DNA of 64,000 nucleotides from Desulfovibrio sp. UIB00 (GTDB taxonomy: Bacteria; Desulfobacterota; Desulfovibrionia; Desulfovibrionales; Desulfovibrionaceae), in the NCBI RefSeq assembly GCF_022508225.1, contig NZ_JAETXJ010000002.1, forward strand, positions 62,001-126,000, in the 5' to 3' direction. A model generated the notes under the pieces. That model was given only the letters and a program-made list of their open reading frames with translations, was not told the DNA's origin and ran no database searches. Of the stretch, positions 59,882 to 64,000 are shown piece by piece. The stretch's first letter is position 1; each line of letters starts with the position of its first letter. The translations under genes were made by a program, and so were the position numbers.

Positions 59882-60076
59882 TTAGGGGTTCAGTGCCTTG
59901 GCGATGCCGTTGGCTATGGCGATGCTCATTTTTTCCCAGTGGTCGTTTTCCAGAAACATGGCTTCGGCCATGCAGGGAACGTCTATTTTGCGCCCCGGAA
60001 ACCACTTGCGGCAGAGTACAAAAAGCTGGGAAAGCCCTGGCTGCGCAAGGTGAGCGGCGAGGCGTTCTACTCCCCC
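59882..60076 (-). CDS. Frameshift extension of the tail assembly chaperone (-1 frame)
   Basis: The -1 frame relative to the chaperone is open from just before the chaperone stop to a TAA at 59884-59882 and encodes about 62 residues (VERLAAHLAQPG, LCRKWFPGRKIDVP, MAEAMFLENDHWEKM, IANGIAKAL), resembling DUF6890-type proteins. No ATG, GTG or TTG precedes the conserved part; the first is the internal Met of MAEAMF. Ribosomes could slip at the GTG-GGG-GAG run (five Gs at 60072-60076) two codons before the stop, giving a fusion of about 148 residues, as in lambda G/GT. Confidence 0.65.
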   Translation of the reverse strand, partial: GGVERLAAHLAQPGLSQLFVLCRKWFPGRKIDVPCMAEAMFLENDHWEKMSIAIANGIAKALNP

Positions 60077-60327
60077 ACCGTAATGGTGAGGTCAGGCGCG
60101 TATTCCTCCACCACCTGCGACCATATCTGCATGGCCGCGCCGGGCAGATCGATAAGGCCCTTGAGGGTTTCCTTGTCCTCGGCATGCACGGTGCGCATGA
60201 GGGCATTGCGCGTGGGCCCGACCTTTTTGGTGCTCTGGATTTCGTCAATGTACTTGTTGTAAACTTCGGGCGTAACGTTGAAGCGCAGGATCTTGCCATT
60301 GATGCTCAGGGTAACGGTTTTATTCAT
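60067..60327 (-). CDS. Phage tail assembly chaperone
   Basis: The 86-residue protein (ATG at 60327) matches the pfam10963-type chaperone: SINGKILRFNVTPEVYNKYID, NALMRTVHAEDKETL, PGAAMQIWSQVVEEYAPDLT. It overlaps the holin gene by eight bases. It binds the tape measure protein and guides tube polymerisation. A run of five Gs just before its stop may cause a -1 frameshift to the longer form. Confidence 0.85.
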   Translation of the reverse strand: MNKTVTLSINGKILRFNVTPEVYNKYIDEIQSTKKVGPTRNALMRTVHAEDKETLKGLIDLPGAAMQIWSQVVEEYAPDLTITVGE

Positions 60328-60661
60328 GTGGAGTTTCCTCTCCGGGATTGATTTTGCGTTGGATGTATCGTTCAAGGGCGCAGACGCCCGCCTCATAAAG
60401 CCTGCCCACAAGCTCCAGCCCACCCCAGCCCACCAGAAAAAAAAGGGTGTAGTGCCATTTTTCCGGCGTCTCGGCCTGGATGAGCGGGCAAACCATGTTG
60501 GCCGTGGCCACGCCGCCCACTACCTCAATAAGGGCTTGCCCCAGGGTCCGGCCTTTGCGGGTGGAATGCATGAGCGCGCCGCCAGCACCGTACAGGCTGG
60601 CCGGAAGCAGGAAAAATTGCAGGAGGCGCTCAAGGTAGTTCAGGGATTCGGGATCCTGCAT
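60320..60661 (-). CDS. Phage holin
   Basis: The 113-residue protein has membrane segments at about residues 15-32, 48-62 and 68-88 (LLQFFLLPASLYGAGGAL, YTLFFLVGWGGLELVG) and charged termini, consistent with a LydA/holin-3-type pore former that times lysis. Its ATG overlaps the Rz1 stop by one base (TAATG). It lies last in the amidase-Rz-Rz1-holin cassette. Confidence 0.78.
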   Translation of the reverse strand: MQDPESLNYLERLLQFFLLPASLYGAGGALMHSTRKGRTLGQALIEVVGGVATANMVCPLIQAETPEKWHYTLFFLVGWGGLELVGRLYEAGVCALERYIQRKINPGEETPHE

Positions 60662-60924
60662 TATTCATCCTTGCTGTAGAGGCCGCGCAGGGCCGTTTTG
60701 TCATCGTTGGCGTCACTCAGGGCCGCTTGCAGTTCCAGGGCGTAATCCAGCAGCTCGCCATTGGTCGCACCCAGGCTTGGGGGCACAGGCTCCGGCACCG
60801 GGGCCAGCAGCACGGGTGGGGGCTTTGACCACACAAAGTCAATGCGCGGGGGCGTTGGCCTGGAGCAACCGCACAGCAGCATCAGGCAAAGGGCTGTCAG
60901 CCCAGACAGAATAAGTTTTATCAT
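60661..60924 (-). CDS. Rz1-like outer-membrane spanin lipoprotein
   Basis: The 87-residue protein (ATG at 60924) has a lipoprotein signal with lipobox LLCGC, then a Pro-rich stretch (PPPVLLAPVPEPVPPSLG) and a short helix, the typical o-spanin layout. Its first 86 bases overlap the 3' end of the Rz gene in another frame, the classical nested Rz/Rz1 arrangement. Confidence 0.82.
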   Translation of the reverse strand: MIKLILSGLTALCLMLLCGCSRPTPPRIDFVWSKPPPVLLAPVPEPVPPSLGATNGELLDYALELQAALSDANDDKTALRGLYSKDE

Positions 60925-61180
60925 GGCGCGCCTTTTCCTTTTGCTGGCGTAGTGCCGTCTGGTTTTTGGCCCGCTGATCCTTTTGGGAACGCCAGTCGGC
61001 CAGTGCTGTATCCACCGTGTCCGCCCAGTTTTTCTGTTCCTGCACTGCCCTGGCGTTGGCGGCTGCGATTGTTTCAAGCTCCGCTATTTTTGCCGCCTGC
61101 TGCTGCCCCTGCCGCACCAGCCAGAACAGGGCCGCCACCAGCGCCACAGCGCAAAGGATAGCGCCTGCGGTTTTAAACAT
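60839..61180 (-). CDS. Rz-like inner-membrane spanin
   Basis: The 113-residue protein has an N-terminal membrane anchor (AGAILCAVALVAALFWLV) and a periplasmic coiled coil (residues about 25-85) ending in SPLPDAAVRLL, typical of Rz. With Rz1 it fuses inner and outer membranes in the last step of lysis. The ATG at 61180 overlaps the amidase stop by eight bases; an upstream ATG at 61195 is possible. Confidence 0.82.
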   Translation of the reverse strand: MFKTAGAILCAVALVAALFWLVRQGQQQAAKIAELETIAAANARAVQEQKNWADTVDTALADWRSQKDQRAKNQTALRQQKEKARHDKTYSVWADSPLPDAAVRLLQANAPAH

Positions 61181-61610
61181 GGGGCTGCGCCCCATCCCGC
61201 CACCATGCGGCAACGTCAAAGCAGGGGCAGGCCTTGTTGGCGTAGTCCTGGTGTCCGTGCAGCCCGGCTGAAGGAAAGCGGCCGCGCAGATCCGTGACCA
61301 GCTCGCGCAGGGCCGCCCATTGTTCCGGCGTGTAATTGGCGGCGGAAACGCTTTTCCCACTGGGTGTTTTTTCCAGTCCACCCACAAGGCAAATGCCGAT
61401 GGAACGGGCGTTGTGGTCTTTGCAGTGCGCCCCCGGAGTATCCAGCGGGCGGCCCTGTTCGACCGCGCCGTTGCGGCGGATTACAAAATGGTAGCCAATG
61501 TCGCTCCAGCCGTTGTCGCGCACGTGCCACTGCCGTATTTCAGCCGCGCCAATATCCATGGCTGGATAGGTTGCCGCGCAGTGAATGATGATGTCGTCAA
61601 TTTTGCGCAT
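61173..61610 (-). CDS. N-acetylmuramoyl-L-alanine amidase (endolysin)
   Basis: The 145-residue Zn amidase resembles T7 lysozyme: DDIIIHCAATYP (first Zn His), WSDIGYHFVIRRNGAVEQGRPL, GAHCKDHNARSIGICLVGG and HGHQDYANKACPCFD (second His and Zn Cys). It cleaves the bond between MurNAc and L-Ala. The ATG at 61610 has GAGGAAG upstream; a TTG at 61622 is less likely. Confidence 0.92.
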   Translation of the reverse strand: MRKIDDIIIHCAATYPAMDIGAAEIRQWHVRDNGWSDIGYHFVIRRNGAVEQGRPLDTPGAHCKDHNARSIGICLVGGLEKTPSGKSVSAANYTPEQWAALRELVTDLRGRFPSAGLHGHQDYANKACPCFDVAAWWRDGAQPHV

Positions 61611-61628
61611 GAACTTCCTCAAATGGGT

Positions 61629-62099
61629 TTAGCCAGGGGTAACAATGCCCTCGGTTTCCGATGCGCCCAGGTATGGCACGCCGTTGATGTGCACAAAGTC
61701 CGGGCTGGTGACGATAAACTTCACCTTGCTGGTGTGCTTGGAAGCGCCTTCGTTCTGGTTGATGTTCAACAGACTTTCCACCTTGAGCTTGCAGCCGAAG
61801 GCCTCGACCTTCATTTCCTCGCCACTGGCGGCCTTGGCGTAAAACAGCATGTCGAATTCCGGCAGTTCGCGCCAAGAACCTGCGGAGGCCGCAGCCTCGG
61901 AGAGAATGGACAAGGCCTGCGCGTCCAGATCCATGTCGCCCTCGCCGCTCACATCGCCCGCCACCCAGCCGTTGGGAACGCCCCTGTCTTTGGCTACTTC
62001 CACGTTGTCGGTAATGCCCAACGTGGCCTGGCTTACGGTGAGGGAGAGATCCCCCACGGTTATGGAAAAATCCTTTGCCCCTATTCTTTGGCGGCTCAT
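61629..62099 (-). CDS. DUF2597 tail tube protein
   Basis: The 156-residue protein matches DUF2597: MSRQRIGAKDFSITVGDLSLTV, ATLGITDNVEVAKDRGVPNGWV, GEGDMDLDAQAL and VKFIVTSPDFVHINGVPYL. Such proteins form the inner tube of contractile tails and follow the DUF2586 sheath gene, as here. Confidence 0.85.
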   Translation of the reverse strand: MSRQRIGAKDFSITVGDLSLTVSQATLGITDNVEVAKDRGVPNGWVAGDVSGEGDMDLDAQALSILSEAAASAGSWRELPEFDMLFYAKAASGEEMKVEAFGCKLKVESLLNINQNEGASKHTSKVKFIVTSPDFVHINGVPYLGASETEGIVTPG

Positions 62100-62118
62100 T
62101 GGTCAGCTCCTTTGCGCG

Positions 62119-63228
62119 TCAGGCGTAGTTGGTCAGGTCAAGCAGCAGGTTGCAGGTGATGACCTTGGGGCAATTGTAGGGCCGGGCGGTTATCCAGACT
62201 TCCAGCTCGTACTTGCTTTGCCACACCAGGGTTATGGCGTCCCTTGCCGGGGGATGGATTTCGCCAGGAAAGGGAACCCCCAGCACCTTGCGGCTCTTGG
62301 ACATTTCGCGCAGGGGGCGCGCAAAGTAGGTTTGCGCGGCGGCGATGCTTTCGGGCGTTTCGTTGAGGCTGCGGTCTGCTATGCGGTAAACGGCCAGGGG
62401 ATAAACGCGGCGCATGCACTTTTGAATGACGCGCAGGTTCTCAATGACGCGGTAATCCCCGCCGTTGACATCAAGCACGTTGCCGTCGCCCCAGTACATG
62501 CCCTCGTAGCCGGGGTAGGTCTGCGGCACGGAAAAACGCGCTGCGTCCAGGGCGTACAGGGTGGCCGAATCAATGTTGCGGCCGTCCTTGTCCTTGGGTT
62601 TAACGCTCCATTCACCAAGCAGGGGGCCGGTTTTAACCCGCATGGGGCTGTCGGCCACGGTGACGGACTTGTTGCACAGCCGGCCCATGTATGTTCCCAG
62701 GTCATGCCCCCAAAGATAGGGCGCAAGGGTTACCTGATCTGCGGCCACGCCGCTGGTTATGGGGGCTATGGCAGAGCGGTAGTCAGCCCACGTTTCAGTG
62801 GGCAGGGGCGCGCGCGGTGCTGCGGCCATGAACATGGGGGCCATGAATTTTGCCATGACGCTTTCCGCCTTGGCCTGCATGCGCTCCACCTCAACCTGGC
62901 TGGAAATGGGATCGGTAAGGCAAATGCCCTCAAAGCGCATTTCCTCCACGGCCATATCCACGGCATCCTGCCATGTGTCGCCCTCGCGCAGGGGCAGCAC
63001 GGCGGCATTCCAGTTTTGCCCGGCATTGAGCTGCGCAGCCGTCACCTGTGTTTTCAGGGTAGAGGGTTCAAGGCCAAGCACTGCGTCCAGATCACTCTGC
63101 GCGTTGATGGAAACAAGCTTGCCTTCGTTGACGCCAGCGCCCCGGCCCGTGAAAAGCACAAAGTTTTCCACGGCGTCCAGCGCGCCCTGCAACAGATTGA
63201 GGTTGTTGACTTGCACGGATCCGAGCAT
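62119..63228 (-). CDS. DUF2586 tail sheath protein
   Basis: The 369-residue protein has the DUF2586 pattern, beginning MLGSVQVNNLNLLQGA and including VLFTGRG, AAPLP-type AAAPRAPLPTETWADY, YLWGHDLGTYMGRLCNKSVTVADSP and a C-terminal strand (YELEVWITARPYNCPKVI). By position next to DUF2597 it is the contractile sheath. Confidence 0.85.
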   Translation of the reverse strand: MLGSVQVNNLNLLQGALDAVENFVLFTGRGAGVNEGKLVSINAQSDLDAVLGLEPSTLKTQVTAAQLNAGQNWNAAVLPLREGDTWQDAVDMAVEEMRFEGICLTDPISSQVEVERMQAKAESVMAKFMAPMFMAAAPRAPLPTETWADYRSAIAPITSGVAADQVTLAPYLWGHDLGTYMGRLCNKSVTVADSPMRVKTGPLLGEWSVKPKDKDGRNIDSATLYALDAARFSVPQTYPGYEGMYWGDGNVLDVNGGDYRVIENLRVIQKCMRRVYPLAVYRIADRSLNETPESIAAAQTYFARPLREMSKSRKVLGVPFPGEIHPPARDAITLVWQSKYELEVWITARPYNCPKVITCNLLLDLTNYA

Positions 63229-63236
63229 GGAAACTC

Positions 63237-63998
63237 CTATTTTTTATCCTTCATTTGACGGACAATTTTTTGGCTAACCACAGAGAGCAGGCTGGCGCTT
63301 TCATCCTCTGTAACGCCCAGGAAAGGACGGGCAGGGAGGCGCACTTCCCACGTTTGGGCTTTCTGTTTTTTGGGCTGGCTGCCGGAAACATCCTCGCGCA
63401 CCAGCAAACGCAAAATCCACGCGGCCTGCATTTGCGACATGTTTTCCATGATCCACTTGGCGGATACGCGCCGCAGGCGCACCTTGCCGTGCCTGCCCCT
63501 TGCCGGGAACTTGTAACCGTTGCGCAGCAGCGCCTGAGCCATTTTGCGGGTAGCCCTGCGCCCGCGCAGCATGACGTGCCACTTGGCAAGGCCCTTTTTC
63601 ATTTCTGGCGTGACGCCAAGCTGCTGGCTCATGCCGTGCTGGTGCTTCCAGGCAACCTCGCTGAACCAGTGGGTCTTGCCCTTTTGCTTCCAGGTCACCT
63701 GCACGGAATCGCCTTCCCGGTACTCGCCCATGTTCTTGGCCATGCCGATCACGGCCAGCATGCGGCGTTTTTTGCGCCACTGGCCCCTGTCGTTCTGCTG
63801 CCAGCGTGTGCGCTTGCTGCGCGGGGCAAAGCCGCCGCCTTCAAGGCTTTGCTGCTTGCTCACACGCCTGGCGCTGTATTTTTTGACCTCGCGCGCGGCC
63901 TCGCGGGCAAGGCGAAAGCGCTTTTCGGGCTGCGGCCTGAGAGCCTCAAGCTGGCGGAAAAGTTTTTTCCGGGCCTGTTCGTTCACCTGCACGTGCAC
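63237..63998 (-). CDS. Phage virion morphogenesis protein (gpS-like), possibly cut by window edge
   Basis: The visible 253 residues are very basic and match Phage_tail_S/virion morphogenesis proteins: FRLAREAAREVKKYSARRV, SLEGGGFAPRSKRTRWQQND, MLAVIGMAKN and the end LPARPFLGVTEDESASLL. P2 gpS acts in tail completion. The first visible GTG is at 63998, two bases from the edge, so the true start may lie to the right. It precedes the sheath gene by nine bases. Confidence 0.8.
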   Translation of the reverse strand: MHVQVNEQARKKLFRQLEALRPQPEKRFRLAREAAREVKKYSARRVSKQQSLEGGGFAPRSKRTRWQQNDRGQWRKKRRMLAVIGMAKNMGEYREGDSVQVTWKQKGKTHWFSEVAWKHQHGMSQQLGVTPEMKKGLAKWHVMLRGRRATRKMAQALLRNGYKFPARGRHGKVRLRRVSAKWIMENMSQMQAAWILRLLVREDVSGSQPKKQKAQTWEVRLPARPFLGVTEDESASLLSVVSQKIVRQMKDKK

Positions 63999-64000
63999 GG

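Larger units (their letters stand above)
50517..64000 (-). mobile_element. Prophage, tail and lysis module (continues beyond window)
   Basis: Nineteen minus-strand genes, mostly overlapping by a few bases, encode a contractile tail (DUF2586 sheath, DUF2597 tube), baseplate, fibers and lysis proteins. No integrase, repressor, terminase or capsid gene is visible, so the head module should lie to the right. The left boundary is not fixed; the AT-rich island to tRNA-Pro may belong to it. GC content of the tail genes is host-like. Confidence 0.88.

Noticed and set aside
50517-64000. The gene-transfer particle Dd1 described from D. desulfuricans
   Set aside because: As I recall, Dd1 particles have small heads and very short tails, whereas this module encodes a sheath, a tube and a 618-residue tape measure. 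No head genes are visible to test the idea.

Overview
The window reads as chromosome of a Gram-negative sulfate reducer of the genus Desulfovibrio, probably the D. desulfuricans/D. piger group. The evidence is moderately high GC, the protein sequences, and an orange-protein (ORP) cluster, which is typical of Desulfovibrionaceae. No single marker proves the species.

Positions 1-14.4 kb carry housekeeping genes. First come a VWA-OmpA protein (cut by the window edge), a lipoprotein and convergent aroK. A Pro/Ala-rich secreted protein follows, preceded by a sigma28-like promoter. Next is the rpmH-rnpA-yidD-yidC-jag-mnmE block (ribosomal protein L34, RNase P protein, membrane insertion, tRNA modification), running into an RNase D-like nuclease, a CofD-like enzyme, an RluA-type pseudouridine synthase, and a Pit phosphate transporter with its PhoU-like partner.

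Positions 14.7-31.6 kb hold argD, dut, a small CD3324-type HTH gene, trmFO, tRNA-Val, the translation operon thrS-infC-rpmI-rplT-pheS-(small protein)-pheT, a MerR-type regulator and rpe-tkt-pgk. infC appears to start at a rare ATA codon overlapping the end of thrS.

Positions 31.6-47.8 kb hold a divergent LysR/EamA pair, a dihydrodipicolinate-reductase-like dehydrogenase, and the ORP cluster: an ORP/NifX-type protein, two MinD-type ATPases with ferredoxin inserts, another NifX-type protein, a receiver-like protein and a DUF134-NifX fusion. After these come a MipA/TetR divergent pair around a perfect palindrome, yccF, purM, a repeat-rich secreted protein, an AmrS-type radical SAM enzyme, cobO, a deoxyribosyltransferase-like protein, a BON lipoprotein and murA.

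Positions 47.9-50.5 kb hold tRNA-His and tRNA-Pro, then an AT-rich island of foreign character with a membrane protein, a possible small ORF, and a DUF2188 gene behind an unusually structured leader.

From 50.5 kb to the right edge, on the minus strand, lies the tail half of a contractile-tailed prophage. In transcription order it encodes a virion morphogenesis protein, sheath, tube, a lysis cassette (amidase, Rz, Rz1, holin), a tail assembly chaperone with a probable -1 frameshift product, tape measure, DUF2590, baseplate J, tail protein I, tail fiber, fiber assembly, two unassigned proteins, hub (gpD-like) and spike (gpV-like). No integrase, terminase or capsid gene is inside the window, so the element continues to the right.
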